Source: Litorivita sp040371945 (GTDB lineage Bacteria > Pseudomonadota > Alphaproteobacteria > Rhodobacterales > Rhodobacteraceae). Taken from it: a stretch of DNA of 64,000 nucleotides. The position numbers and the translations under genes were made by a program. The notes under the pieces were generated by a model. That model was not told where the DNA came from. It searched no databases and saw only the letters and a program-made list of their open reading frames with translations. Position 1 is the first letter of the stretch; each line of letters begins with the position of its first letter. The stretch lies in NCBI RefSeq assembly GCF_040371945.1, contig NZ_BAABWS010000001.1:1426001-1490000 (forward strand), given 5' to 3'. Shown piece after piece: positions 42,934 to 51,593 of the stretch.

Positions 42934-44352
42934 ATGATCGACGAACTCAGGGCAATTGTCGGGGCAAAAAACCTGCTCACCGGCGGTGATATGGCCGGAT
43001 ATGCCCGCGATTGGTCTGGCAAATATAGCTTTACCCCGCGCGCCGTGGCACGCCCCAGAACCGCCCAAGAGATCGGCGCGATCTTGCGTCTGGCCAATCA
43101 AACAGGCACCCCCGTCGTGCCCATGGCGGGCAACACCGGCCTTGCGGGCGGCACCTATGGCGAGGGGGCGATCATCGTCTCGCTGGAGCGGATGACCGCG
43201 ATCCGCGAGATCCGCCAAAACGCCCGCATCGCCATTGTCGAAGCGGGGGTGATTCTATCCGATCTGCACGAGGCCTGCGCGGCGCAGGATATGATTTTCC
43301 CGCTCACCTTCGGCGCGCGCGGCTCGGCGCGCATCGGCGGATGTCTGGCCACCAATGCGGGCGGCAGCAATGTTTTGCGCTATGGCAACACGCGCGATCT
43401 GTGTTTGGGGCTGGAGGTGGTTTTGCCCACGGGCGAGGTGATGGAGATCATGTCCGAACTGCATAAGGACAATTCGGGCTATAACCTCAAACATCTGATG
43501 ATCGGGGCCGAGGGCACCTTGGGCATTATCACTGCGGCGGTGCTCAAACTGCACCCCAAACCGCGCGCCTATGCCACCGCCATGGTCGCCGCGCCCGACC
43601 TGCCCAGCGCGCTGGCGCTTTTGAACCGGTTGCAAGAGGAAACCGGCGGCGCGGTGGAGGCGTTCGAATATATGCCGCGCAACTATATCGAAGGCCATAT
43701 CGCGCGCGGCAAATCCATGGGCACCCCCGCGCCCGAACCCTTTGATGCGCCCTATGAGGTGAATATCCTTGTCGAGGTCGCCGCCACCGCGCCGCGCGAT
43801 GCGGATGCGGGGCCGGACGGGCAAACGCCCCTCGCCGCCCGTCTCGAAGAGGTGCTCGGCGCGCTCTTGGACAGCGGCGAGGTGCTCGACGCGGTGATCG
43901 CCCAAAACGAGGCCCAGCGCGCGCAGATGTGGGAGCGCCGCGAGGCCGCCGCCGAAATCGCCATGGCCCGCCAGCCGATCCAGCTCAACGATATTGCCGT
44001 GCCGCTCGACCGTGTGGCGGATTTCCTAGAGGCCGCCGACGCCGCCGTGGCGCGGCTTGACGGGGATGCGCGCTCGATCACGGTGGCGCATCTGGGCGAT
44101 GGCAATGTGCATTATTCGGTCTGGCCCAGCCATGACGCGCCGGACCATATCGACGCCATCATGGAGGCGGTCGAGGAGGTCGCCCTGTCGATGGGCGGCA
44201 GCTTTTCGGCCGAGCACGGCATCGGCATCACCAAAAAACCCTCTATGGCACGGCGCAAGAATGCCGCCTCTATCGGCGCGATGCGCGCGATCAAAGCCGC
44301 GCTCGACCCCAATGGCATCCTCAATCCGGGTAAGGTTCTGCCGGACGCTTAA
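42934..44352 (+). CDS. FAD-linked D-2-hydroxyacid dehydrogenase (GlcD / D-2-hydroxyglutarate dehydrogenase family)
   Basis: A 472-residue flavoenzyme oxidising a D-2-hydroxyacid such as glycolate, D-lactate or D-2-hydroxyglutarate. The FAD-binding domain shows PMAGNTGLAGGTYG (about residues 65-78), GCLATNAGGSNVLRYGN and IGAEGTLGII. The C-terminal oxidase domain shows HLGDGNVHYSVWP (about 388-400) with substrate His residues and SAEHGIGITKK. GAGGAG precedes ATG 42934; an upstream extension would run into the riboswitch. It stands alone, without glcE/glcF neighbours, which favours D-lactate- or D-2-hydroxyglutarate-type activity. Confidence 0.88.
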   Translation: MIDELRAIVGAKNLLTGGDMAGYARDWSGKYSFTPRAVARPRTAQEIGAILRLANQTGTPVVPMAGNTGLAGGTYGEGAIIVSLERMTAIREIRQNARIAIVEAGVILSDLHEACAAQDMIFPLTFGARGSARIGGCLATNAGGSNVLRYGNTRDLCLGLEVVLPTGEVMEIMSELHKDNSGYNLKHLMIGAEGTLGIITAAVLKLHPKPRAYATAMVAAPDLPSALALLNRLQEETGGAVEAFEYMPRNYIEGHIARGKSMGTPAPEPFDAPYEVNILVEVAATAPRDADAGPDGQTPLAARLEEVLGALLDSGEVLDAVIAQNEAQRAQMWERREAAAEIAMARQPIQLNDIAVPLDRVADFLEAADAAVARLDGDARSITVAHLGDGNVHYSVWPSHDAPDHIDAIMEAVEEVALSMGGSFSAEHGIGITKKPSMARRKNAASIGAMRAIKAALDPNGILNPGKVLPDA

Positions 44353-44438
44353 CCCCCGATGGGCCTCATGGCAGGCTCCGCGCGGGCGGCGGCGCGGTTA
44401 AGGCTTGGGCTGCGCGCAAAACACTGTAAGGTCATAAG

Positions 44439-44981
44439 ATGACATTCAAAACTCAGGCGCGTATCGCCGATTTCAACCTCGCCGCCGCCTCCAAACTGTC
44501 GGTGCAACACTACCGGCCCAATGCCCAACGCATCGGGCGCGCCGCGCGGATCATCTTGGTTGCGAGCTATATCTTGGGGGTTCTCTTTTTCCTCAACGGA
44601 TATCCGGATCGCTACCTGATCACCGCGGCGGTGGTTTTTGCTGTGGTGCTGGGCGGATATGTCCTCTATCGCCGCCGCCTCACCCGCCAGATCGCGGCCA
44701 GTTTGCAAAACAGCTCGCTGCGCGCGGGGGTGAGCACGGTGACGCTGACGCCCGAGGGTTTTGCCACCGACAAACCTGGCGCGCAGATGTTTTTGGGATG
44801 GGAGCATTTCGACGATGCCACCGACAGCGCGGGCGGATTTGTCCTGCTCTTGGACCTTGGCCATTTTCAAATGATCCCGAGCAGCGCCCTGCCCAGTGGT
44901 GCAGAGCGCGCCGCCCTGCTGGCGCAGATCAAAGAGTGGATCGCGGCGGCCAAGGCGGCCAAGACGGCAAAAGCGCCCTAG
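44439..44981 (+). CDS. YcxB-like membrane protein of unknown function
   Basis: A 180-residue protein with a cytoplasmic N-terminus, two adjacent membrane helices (about residues 36-52 and 60-79), then a soluble C-terminal domain including LTPEGFATDKPGAQMFLGWE and FQMIPSSALPSG. That layout matches YcxB-like proteins, in which the C-terminal part resembles a PH-like fold. No function is known to me. The tail is Ala/Lys-rich. Ends 69 bases before the convergent hemC. Confidence 0.72.
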   Translation: MTFKTQARIADFNLAAASKLSVQHYRPNAQRIGRAARIILVASYILGVLFFLNGYPDRYLITAAVVFAVVLGGYVLYRRRLTRQIAASLQNSSLRAGVSTVTLTPEGFATDKPGAQMFLGWEHFDDATDSAGGFVLLLDLGHFQMIPSSALPSGAERAALLAQIKEWIAAAKAAKTAKAP

Positions 44982-45050
44982 CCCGCGAAGGGCAGAACAG
45001 AGCGCAAAGAGGGCAAAAACCTCAGGAGCGGCCAAAACCGCGGGGGGGCA

Positions 45051-45998
45051 TCAGCCCCGCCAGTCGAAAAACCCTTCGCCCGCCCGATCCAGCAAACGCG
45101 CCGCCATCGCGCGGCCCATCTCTGCGCCATCCTCGATCGCGCCCGTCGCCTCTTCGCACAAACGCTCCGACCCGTCAGGGCGCAGCACCTCGCCGCGCAG
45201 GCGCAATGTGCCGCCGTCCAGTTCCGCCAGACCCGCAATCGGCGTCTCGCATGAGCCATCCAGCGCCGCCAGAAGCGCGCGTTCGGCGGCCAGACGCTCG
45301 CCCGTGGCGCGGTCATGCAGCGGCTCCAGAAGCGCGGCGCAGCGCAGATCGTCCAACCGCCGCTCGATCCCGATGGCGCCTTGGGCAATCGCGGGCAGCA
45401 TCTCTTCGGGCTCGATTGCCGATTTGGCCACATCGTTCATGCCAAGGCGGTTCAACCCCGCCATCGCCAAGAAGGTGCAGGCCGCCACGCCGTCTTGCAA
45501 TTTCTTCATCCGCGTTTGCACATTGCCGCGAAACTCCACGACCTCCAGATCGGGCCGCACAATCAAAAGCTGCGCGCGGCGGCGCAAGGAGGAGGTGCCG
45601 ATCTTGACCCCTTCGGGCAGCGCCGCAAGGCTGTCGTGATCAAAAGACACGAAGGCATCGCGCACATCCTCGCGCGGCAAATAGCAATCCAAGGTCAACC
45701 CTTCGGGCTGCAAAACCGGCATGTCCTTCATCGAATGCACGGCGATGTCGATCTCGCCCACAAGCATCGCCTGCTCGATCTCGCGGGTGAATAGCCCCTT
45801 GCCGCCGATCTCCTTGAGCGGACGGTCGAGTACCTTGTCGCCGGTGGTCTTGATCACCACGATCTCAAGCGCCTCTTCGGGCAGATCAAAGGCCGCCATG
45901 AGCCGCGCGCGCGTCTCATAGGCCTGCGCCAAGGCAAGCGGCGAGCCGCGGGTTCCGATCTTGAGAGGCTGGGCGGGTGTGGGCAATGTCAATGTCAT
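45051..45998 (-). CDS. hemC: Porphobilinogen deaminase (hydroxymethylbilane synthase)
   Basis: A 315-residue enzyme joining four porphobilinogen units into hydroxymethylbilane on a dipyrromethane cofactor. Seen are the N-terminal KIGTRGSPLALAQA (about residues 12-25), the HSMKDMP loop with its catalytic Asp, the RRRAQL segment, and the cofactor Cys in GSCETPIAG (about residue 243). ATG 45998 gives the normal N-terminus; the open frame extends further but overlaps the hemE control region. Divergent from hemE across 98 bases. Confidence 0.95.
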   Translation of the reverse strand: MTLTLPTPAQPLKIGTRGSPLALAQAYETRARLMAAFDLPEEALEIVVIKTTGDKVLDRPLKEIGGKGLFTREIEQAMLVGEIDIAVHSMKDMPVLQPEGLTLDCYLPREDVRDAFVSFDHDSLAALPEGVKIGTSSLRRRAQLLIVRPDLEVVEFRGNVQTRMKKLQDGVAACTFLAMAGLNRLGMNDVAKSAIEPEEMLPAIAQGAIGIERRLDDLRCAALLEPLHDRATGERLAAERALLAALDGSCETPIAGLAELDGGTLRLRGEVLRPDGSERLCEEATGAIEDGAEMGRAMAARLLDRAGEGFFDWRG

Positions 45999-46029
45999 GG
46001 CCAAGGGTCTAGACGCGGCGGATCGTCCT

Positions 46030-46058
46030 GACAAGAAGGCGATGCTTGACATCTTGTC
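46030..46058. promoter_or_regulatory. Inverted repeat GACAAGA-N15-TCTTGTC between hemC and hemE
   Basis: Perfect seven-base arms in the short divergent gap between the two haem genes, overlapping a TTGACA hexamer at 46046-46051. It could be an operator acting on both promoters. No regulator family is assigned. Confidence 0.35.
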
Positions 46059-46096
46059 GCCCCAAGGCGACCACGTGGCCAAACCGGAGGTGCATC

Positions 46097-47134
46097 ATGG
46101 CTCAGACAAAGACAATCCTGCGCGCGTTGGCGGGCGAAACCCTACCCACGCCGCCGATCTGGATGATGCGGCAGGCGGGGCGCTATTTGCCCGAATACCG
46201 CGCCACGCGCGCACAGGCGGGTGATTTCCTCTCGCTGTGCTATAACCCCGAACTGGCCGCCGAGGTGACCTTGCAACCGATCCGCCGCTACGGCTTTGAC
46301 GCGGCGATCCTCTTTGCCGATATTTTGCTTCTTCCTCAAGCGCTTGGCGCGGATTTGTGGTTTGTCACCGGCGAAGGCCCGCGCCTGTCCACGGTGACAT
46401 CCAAGGCCGATTTCGACGCACTCAAAGGTGTCGGCGCGATCCATGAGACGCTCTCCCCGATCTATGAAACCGTCAAAATCCTGTCGCGCGAATTGCCCCA
46501 AGAGACGACGCTGATAGGCTTTGCCGGTGCGCCTTGGACCGTGGCGACCTATATGATCGCGGGGCGCGGCACCCCCGACCAAGCCCCCGCCCATGCGCTG
46601 CGCGAAGGCAATGAGGAGCTGTTCGCCGCGCTGATCGATTTGATCACCGCAGGCACGATCGAATATCTCGACCAGCAAATCCAAGCCGGCGCCGAGGTGG
46701 TGAAAATCTTTGACAGCTGGGCCGGATCGCTCAAGGGCGCGGCCTTTGAGACCTATGCCGTCGAACCGGCGCGCAAAATCACCGCCGCATTGAAACAGCG
46801 CCACCCGCATATCCCGATCATCGGTTTTCCGCGCGAAGCGGGCGAGGGATACATCGGGTTCCATGGCAAAACCGGCGTCGATTGCGTGGCGCTCGACAAT
46901 TCGATCACCCCCGAATGGGGCGCAAAACATGTGCAGGTCGATGGCTGTGTGCAGGGCAACCTCGCCTCCTCGCATATGGTCACCGGCGGGCAGGATCTGA
47001 TCGACGAGGTGCGCCATGTGCGCGAGGCTTTCTCCAAAGGCCCGCATATCTTCAACCTCGGCCACGGCATCACACCCGACGCCGACCCCGAAAACGTCAC
47101 CTTGATGATCGAAACCCTGCGCGAGAACGCGTGA
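46097..47134 (+). CDS. hemE: Uroporphyrinogen decarboxylase
   Basis: A 345-residue enzyme converting uroporphyrinogen III to coproporphyrinogen III. Both family signatures are present: PPIWMMRQAGRYLPEYR (about residues 18-34) with the substrate Arg residues, and GFAGAPWTVATYMI (about 139-152). The ADILLLPQALG loop is also typical. GGAGG seven bases before ATG 46097. It is followed by a terminator and then by the convergent hemF, so three consecutive haem steps lie within 3 kb. Confidence 0.96.
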   Translation: MAQTKTILRALAGETLPTPPIWMMRQAGRYLPEYRATRAQAGDFLSLCYNPELAAEVTLQPIRRYGFDAAILFADILLLPQALGADLWFVTGEGPRLSTVTSKADFDALKGVGAIHETLSPIYETVKILSRELPQETTLIGFAGAPWTVATYMIAGRGTPDQAPAHALREGNEELFAALIDLITAGTIEYLDQQIQAGAEVVKIFDSWAGSLKGAAFETYAVEPARKITAALKQRHPHIPIIGFPREAGEGYIGFHGKTGVDCVALDNSITPEWGAKHVQVDGCVQGNLASSHMVTGGQDLIDEVRHVREAFSKGPHIFNLGHGITPDADPENVTLMIETLRENA

Positions 47135-47173
47135 TCCGCAAGAAACCGGCGAGCGCCCCGCCGCCGCGCTAGA

Positions 47174-47203
47174 AAAAGCCCCGCCGGATCAGGCGGGGCT
47201 TTT
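47174..47203. terminator. Bidirectional terminator between hemE and hemF
   Basis: AAAAGCCCCGCC ... GGCGGGGCTTTT with a six-base loop, A-run on one side and T-run on the other. Serves the + strand hemE transcript and could also stop the convergent hemF transcript. Confidence 0.8.
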
Positions 47204-47214
47204 GGGTTTACACT

Positions 47215-47269
47215 CTCGCAGCCGCTTCGCTTTTGCGGCATACCCTCGCAGCCGCTTCGCTTTTGCGGC
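47215..47269. repeat. Two 25-base direct repeats, 30-base period, near the end of hemF
   Basis: Two identical 25-base copies (47215-47239 and 47245-47269) beginning CTCGCAGCCGC and ending TTTTGCGGC. Each contains a small hairpin GCCGC-N9-GCGGC. They lie between the hemE terminator and the hemF stop codon, so would be in the 3' untranslated RNA of hemF. Confidence 0.8.
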
Positions 47270-47276
47270 TATTCTC

Positions 47277-48188
47277 TCAAACCCATTTCGCCATGGGCGG
47301 CAGGCTCATCAATACCGCATTGGCGTCATGGCCGGTTTCCAGCCCGAATTTGGTGCCGCGGTCATAGACGAGGTTATATTCCGCATAAAGCCCGCGGTGC
47401 ACGAGCTGCGCCTCCTTGTCGGCCTCGCTCCACGGCTGGTCGCGGCGCTTTTGGGTGAGCGGCGCGAAAGCGGGCAGAAACGCGCGGCCGATGTCTTGGA
47501 TCAGGGCGAAATCCGCCTGCCAATCGCCGCTGTTGTGATCATCAAGGAAAATCCCCCCGACCCCGCGCGCGCGGTTGCGGTGGGGGATGTAGAAATACTC
47601 GTCCGCCCATGCCTTCAGACGCGGGTAATGCGCGGGGTCATGCGGATCAAGATGGGATTTTTGCACCGCGTGAAAATGCGCCGTATCCTCGGCATATTCG
47701 ATGCAGGGGTTCAAATCGGACCCGCCGCCGAACCACCACGCATGGGGCGTCCAGAACATGCGCGTGTTCATATGCACGGCGGGGGCATGGGGGTTTTGCA
47801 TATGGGCGACAAGGCTGATGCCCGAGGCCCAGAACCGCGGATCCTCGGCCATGCCCTCTATGCCCTTGCGCGCCGCCATCGCCGCCTGTGCCCGCGGGGC
47901 CAATCTGCCGTAGACGGTCGAAATATTCACCCCGACCTTTTCAAACACCCGCCCGCCGCGCATCACCGACATCAGGCCCCCGCCGGCGTCCGATCCGTCG
48001 TCCGAGGCGCGGCGCGTTTCGCTGACCTCGAAGCGGCCCGCAGGCAGGCCCGCCGTCGGCCCCTGCGTCTGGCTGTCCTCAAGGGCTTCGAAAGCGGCGA
48101 CAATCTCGTCGCGCAGGGCGCGAAACCACGCCGAGGCGCGGACTTTTTCATCGCTCATTTCGGGGGTAAACAGCGGAGCATCGGTCAT
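47277..48188 (-). CDS. hemF: Oxygen-dependent coproporphyrinogen III oxidase
   Basis: A 303-residue aerobic enzyme making protoporphyrinogen IX. Family signatures seen: GGRVFEKVGVNISTV (about residues 78-92), HMNTRMFWTPHAWWFGGGSD (about 139-158) and EYNLVYDRGTKFGL near the C-terminus. Uses O2, so it complements an anaerobic HemN expected elsewhere. Downstream of an SDR gene by 23 bases on the same strand. Confidence 0.95.
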   Translation of the reverse strand: MTDAPLFTPEMSDEKVRASAWFRALRDEIVAAFEALEDSQTQGPTAGLPAGRFEVSETRRASDDGSDAGGGLMSVMRGGRVFEKVGVNISTVYGRLAPRAQAAMAARKGIEGMAEDPRFWASGISLVAHMQNPHAPAVHMNTRMFWTPHAWWFGGGSDLNPCIEYAEDTAHFHAVQKSHLDPHDPAHYPRLKAWADEYFYIPHRNRARGVGGIFLDDHNSGDWQADFALIQDIGRAFLPAFAPLTQKRRDQPWSEADKEAQLVHRGLYAEYNLVYDRGTKFGLETGHDANAVLMSLPPMAKWV

Positions 48189-48211
48189 CGGCAGCGCCTT
48201 TCAGATATGGG

Positions 48212-49009
48212 TTAATGCGCGGGCGCAGAGACAGCATCAAGCAAGGTGCGCCCGCCGTCCACCGTCATCACTTGGCCGGTCATGAAGCTTGACGCGTCAC
48301 AGGCCAGATATTGCACCGCCTCGGCCAATTCCGATGGCGCGGCAATCCGCGCCAGCGGCGTGTGGTGTTCGATATCCTCGCGGTAATCGGCATGATCGCG
48401 CAGGGTCTCTTGCAAGCTGGCCGACATCACCGAACCGAAGGCCACGGCATTGACGCGGATGCGGTGCGGGGCCAAGGCCACGGCAAGGCTGCGCGTCATC
48501 TGGTCCAAAGCGGCGGTCGAGATCGAATAGGCCATCAATTCGGGATGCGCCGTGCGCGCCGCAATCGACGACAGGTTGACGATCGATCCGGCCGGACCCT
48601 CGCCGCTTTGCGATTGCTTCATCATCCGTTTGGCGACCAGTTGCGACAGGCGCAGCGCCGAGAGGAAATTCTGGTTGAGCATCAATTCGACGCTGTCGGC
48701 CTCCGCATCAAGCGGATCGGCAGAGGTGATCTGCCGCGCGCCATTGACCAAAATATCCACCTGATCAAAGGCATCAATCGTCGCCGACAGAAGATTGGCA
48801 ATCGTCAGCTTTTCGCGCAAATCCCCCGCGAAATAGCGCGTCGCCTTGCCTTCTTCATTGGGGCCAAGCTCGTCCAGAAGCCGCGCCTCGTCCATATCGG
48901 CAAAGACCACATTGGCGCCGCGATCCGCGAAATGGCGCCCGATGGCAAGGCCGATCCCGTTGGCCGCGCCGGTGACAATGGCGGTTTTACCCGCGATGGA
49001 AAATGACAT
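48212..49009 (-). CDS. Short-chain dehydrogenase/reductase with an altered active site
   Basis: A 265-residue Rossmann-fold SDR. The cofactor motif TGAANGIG (about residues 14-21) and Asp at the end of strand 2 (FADMD, predicting NAD) are present. The usual NNAG reads NGAR. The catalytic Ser lies in VNLSSIAA, and Tyr is at 161, but the expected Lys four residues later is Thr165 (YSIST instead of YxxxK). That change should cripple normal hydride transfer. The C-terminal MTGQVMTVDGG motif is intact. It precedes hemF on the same strand. Function unknown; a binding or regulatory role is possible. Confidence 0.85.
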   Translation of the reverse strand: MSFSIAGKTAIVTGAANGIGLAIGRHFADRGANVVFADMDEARLLDELGPNEEGKATRYFAGDLREKLTIANLLSATIDAFDQVDILVNGARQITSADPLDAEADSVELMLNQNFLSALRLSQLVAKRMMKQSQSGEGPAGSIVNLSSIAARTAHPELMAYSISTAALDQMTRSLAVALAPHRIRVNAVAFGSVMSASLQETLRDHADYREDIEHHTPLARIAAPSELAEAVQYLACDASSFMTGQVMTVDGGRTLLDAVSAPAH

Positions 49010-49084
49010 GACAGCCGTCCCTTGAAAGATTGCGAGGTGGATGCGTGGGTGATTCCGTTTTGGCGAGGCTACGCGATCACGCGC

Positions 49085-50122
49085 CTAGGGGCGAGAGCGC
49101 GCTTTGGGCCGCTGCGCATGCAGCACCTTGAAGCGGTTGTCGCCCGCGACTTCCTCGACATGCGCAAAACCGGCCGCCAGCGCCTCTTCATAGGGCAAAT
49201 GCCGGTTGGCCACCATCCACAGATGTCCGGACTGCGCAAGGATGCGCGCCGCCTGCGCGATAAAGGCGCGGCCAAGCTCCGGCTCGGCGCGCCGCCCGCT
49301 GTGGAAGGGCGGGTTCATCACCACCGTATCGATCCGCGGCGCAGAGGCGTCTTTGGGCGGGGTCCAATGGGTGGCATCGGCCCAATGGAACTGCGCCCGC
49401 GCGTCCGCCACATTGCGCTGCGCACAGTCCAATGCCGCATGGTCCGCCTCGACCAGATGCACGGTTTTGACGCTGTCGCGCGACAGAACCTGCGCCGACA
49501 GATAGCCCCACCCCGCGCCCAGATCGGCGATATGCGCGCCAAGCTTGTCGGGCAGGGCCGCCGCCAGAAGTTTGGAGGCCGGATCAATCGCATCGGCGGA
49601 AAACACGCCCGGCGCGGTGTGGTAGCCGCCTTCGATGATCTGGCTCTCGGGCAGCGCCCAATCGGCAAACCGCGCGCTTTGCGCGCCCGCATCGCCCTGC
49701 GCATCCGCGTCAGGCAAAAGCCAGAACAGCTTGCCATGGGCTTTGGAAATCTGCCCCGCAACGCCCCCGCGTTTGCGCGCCTCCTTGAGGATCGGTTCGA
49801 TCCCGTCGGTCTTGGCCCCGTCAATGATGAGCGGCCCATCGGTGACGCTTTCGGCCAAGGCCACAAGCCCGCGCGCCAAAGCCTTGGCCCGCGGCACGAT
49901 CACCAAACCCGCGCCGTAACAGCCTTCGGGCGCGGTGTTGCACGCATAGCCTTGGGCGGCGAAATGATCGCGGTCGGGGCGAAATCCGGTGATGATATGG
50001 CATTGATCCGCCGCAAAGGCCGACAGATCGGTATCGCTGCGCGGGGCAAAGACCGCGATCCGCGCCCCTTCGGCCACGGGCAAACCTGCCGCCAAAGCGG
50101 CCTCAAGCCGTGATCCTGCCAT
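49085..50122 (-). CDS. RsmC-like class I methyltransferase (16S rRNA guanine-N2)
   Basis: A 345-residue two-domain protein. The N-terminal half is a degenerate methyltransferase-like domain, as in RsmC/RlmG. The C-terminal half binds AdoMet at ADLGAGWGYLSAQ (about residues 195-207) and carries the guanine-N2 catalytic motif VMNPPFHSG (about 265-273). RsmC methylates G1207 of 16S rRNA; RlmG is the alternative. It lies 31 bases downstream of clpS on the same strand. Confidence 0.85.
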   Translation of the reverse strand: MAGSRLEAALAAGLPVAEGARIAVFAPRSDTDLSAFAADQCHIITGFRPDRDHFAAQGYACNTAPEGCYGAGLVIVPRAKALARGLVALAESVTDGPLIIDGAKTDGIEPILKEARKRGGVAGQISKAHGKLFWLLPDADAQGDAGAQSARFADWALPESQIIEGGYHTAPGVFSADAIDPASKLLAAALPDKLGAHIADLGAGWGYLSAQVLSRDSVKTVHLVEADHAALDCAQRNVADARAQFHWADATHWTPPKDASAPRIDTVVMNPPFHSGRRAEPELGRAFIAQAARILAQSGHLWMVANRHLPYEEALAAGFAHVEEVAGDNRFKVLHAQRPKARSRP

Positions 50123-50153
50123 CAGATAACGTCCCGCATCCGGCGCAAAGCGC

Positions 50154-50555
50154 TCATTCTTTTTCCATCGTGCATTGCAGCGGGTGCTGGTGCTGCTGGG
50201 CGAAATCCATCACCTGCATCACCTTGGTCTCGGCGATCTCGTGGCTGAACACGCCGACCACCGCGAGGCCCTTTTTATGCACCGTCAGCATGATCTCGAA
50301 GGCCTGCGCGTGATTCATCGAGAAAAACCGCTCCAGCACCGCCACGACAAATTCCATCGGCGTGTAATCGTCGTTCAAAAGCATCACCTTATAGAGCGGC
50401 GGGCGTTTGGTTTTGGGGCGGGTCTTGAGCGCGAGGGAGACATCGCCATCGTCATCCTCGCCGCCCTCGCCGGACATCACAAAGGGCAGCGCCCGAGGCG
50501 ACAGGCCCAACCGCATGGCAAATGGCATCAGATCGTCGGTCATGGCAAAGGACAT
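50154..50555 (-). CDS. clpS: ClpS, ATP-dependent Clp protease adaptor
   Basis: A 133-residue adaptor that delivers N-degron substrates to ClpAP. The core shows LYKVMLLNDDYTPMEFV with the NDD hydrophobic-pocket motif, HAQAFEIMLTVHKKG with the ClpA-contact His, and VFSHEIAETK. The N-terminal tail of about 50 residues is somewhat long. The ATG at 50555 was chosen, with 50543 as an alternative; neither has a strong ribosome site. No clpA gene is adjacent in this window. Confidence 0.93.
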   Translation of the reverse strand: MSFAMTDDLMPFAMRLGLSPRALPFVMSGEGGEDDDGDVSLALKTRPKTKRPPLYKVMLLNDDYTPMEFVVAVLERFFSMNHAQAFEIMLTVHKKGLAVVGVFSHEIAETKVMQVMDFAQQHQHPLQCTMEKE

Positions 50556-50664
50556 GGGGTTACGAATTCTCTTGCGGGATAAATCATTGGCGGGGTGTGA
50601 TTGGCATCTTGGGGCTGTATATAACCTTAAAGGCGGCACTGAAAAGAGGGGCGAGGGCACAGAA

Positions 50665-51366
50665 ATGGCGAAAATCCTCACAACAGTCGGTTTCGACGCC
50701 GATGACACGCTGTGGCACAACGAGCGTTTCTTTCATCTTACCCATGCCCGCTTTGCCGAGCTACTCGCCGATTATGCCGAGCAAGAGCACCTGATGGCGC
50801 GGCTCTTGGAGGCCGAAAAACGCAACCTTGGCCATTACGGATTCGGCATCAAGGGCTTTGTTCTGTCGATGATCGAAACCGCCATCGAGGTCACCCAATC
50901 GCGCGTGCCCGCCTCGGTCATCTCGCAGATCATCGCGGCCGGACAAGAGATGCTCGCCCATCCGATCGAATTGCTCCCCCATGCGCGCCAAGCCGTCGAA
51001 GAGATCGCAGATAGCCACCGCATCTTGTTGATAACAAAGGGTGATCTTCTCGACCAAGAGCGCAAGCTGGCGCAATCGGGATTGGGCGATCTGTTCGACG
51101 GGGTCGAGATCGTGTCCCATAAAACCCCCGCCGTCTATACCGAGATTTTCGCCCGCCACGGCGAGGGGGCCGCGCGCGCCATGATGGTGGGCAATTCGAT
51201 GAAATCCGATGTGCGCCCCGTGGTCGATGCGGGCGGTTGGGGCGTTTATGTCCCGCACGGGCTGAGCTGGGAGATTGAGCATGCCGAACCGCCGCTGGGC
51301 GCGCCGCGCTACCACGAAATTCCCGATCTGAGCACCATTGCCCAATTGGTGCGCTCGATCGGCTGA
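50665..51366 (+). CDS. HAD-family hydrolase
   Basis: A 233-residue soluble phosphatase-like protein. Motif I is GFDADDTLWHNE with both catalytic Asp residues (about 9 and 11), motif II LLITKGD, motif III Lys near KLAQSGLGD, and motif IV VGNSMKSDVRP. A helical cap lies between motifs I and II. Length and motifs fit the phosphoglycolate phosphatase/YjjG-like subgroup; the substrate cannot be assigned. GAGGG precedes ATG 50665. Confidence 0.87.
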   Translation: MAKILTTVGFDADDTLWHNERFFHLTHARFAELLADYAEQEHLMARLLEAEKRNLGHYGFGIKGFVLSMIETAIEVTQSRVPASVISQIIAAGQEMLAHPIELLPHARQAVEEIADSHRILLITKGDLLDQERKLAQSGLGDLFDGVEIVSHKTPAVYTEIFARHGEGAARAMMVGNSMKSDVRPVVDAGGWGVYVPHGLSWEIEHAEPPLGAPRYHEIPDLSTIAQLVRSIG

Positions 51367-51593
51367 CCTTTTGGCAACGGTTGGCGAAAAATCGTCGCCC
51401 CGCGCCGCCACATTCCCGCCACAATTGCCGATCTAGTGGTCTGCCCCGTCCTTGCCCCAATATATGCCAAAAAGCGCCGCAATCTTTCACTGCAGCATGG
51501 TAAATCAATCCTTTCGCGAGAATCGCACCCGTGTTAGCCTCGTCGCAAATCAATAAGCCAGTCGGATAACCGGCGGCACGAGGCAGAAAAAAG

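Noticed and set aside
45038..45060. Hairpin GCGGGG/CCCCGC at the end of hemC
   Set aside because: Overlaps the hemC coding end and lacks a T-run on the relevant strand.
47215..47269. Start of a CRISPR array
   Set aside because: Only two units, five-base gaps rather than spacers, and no cas genes nearby.
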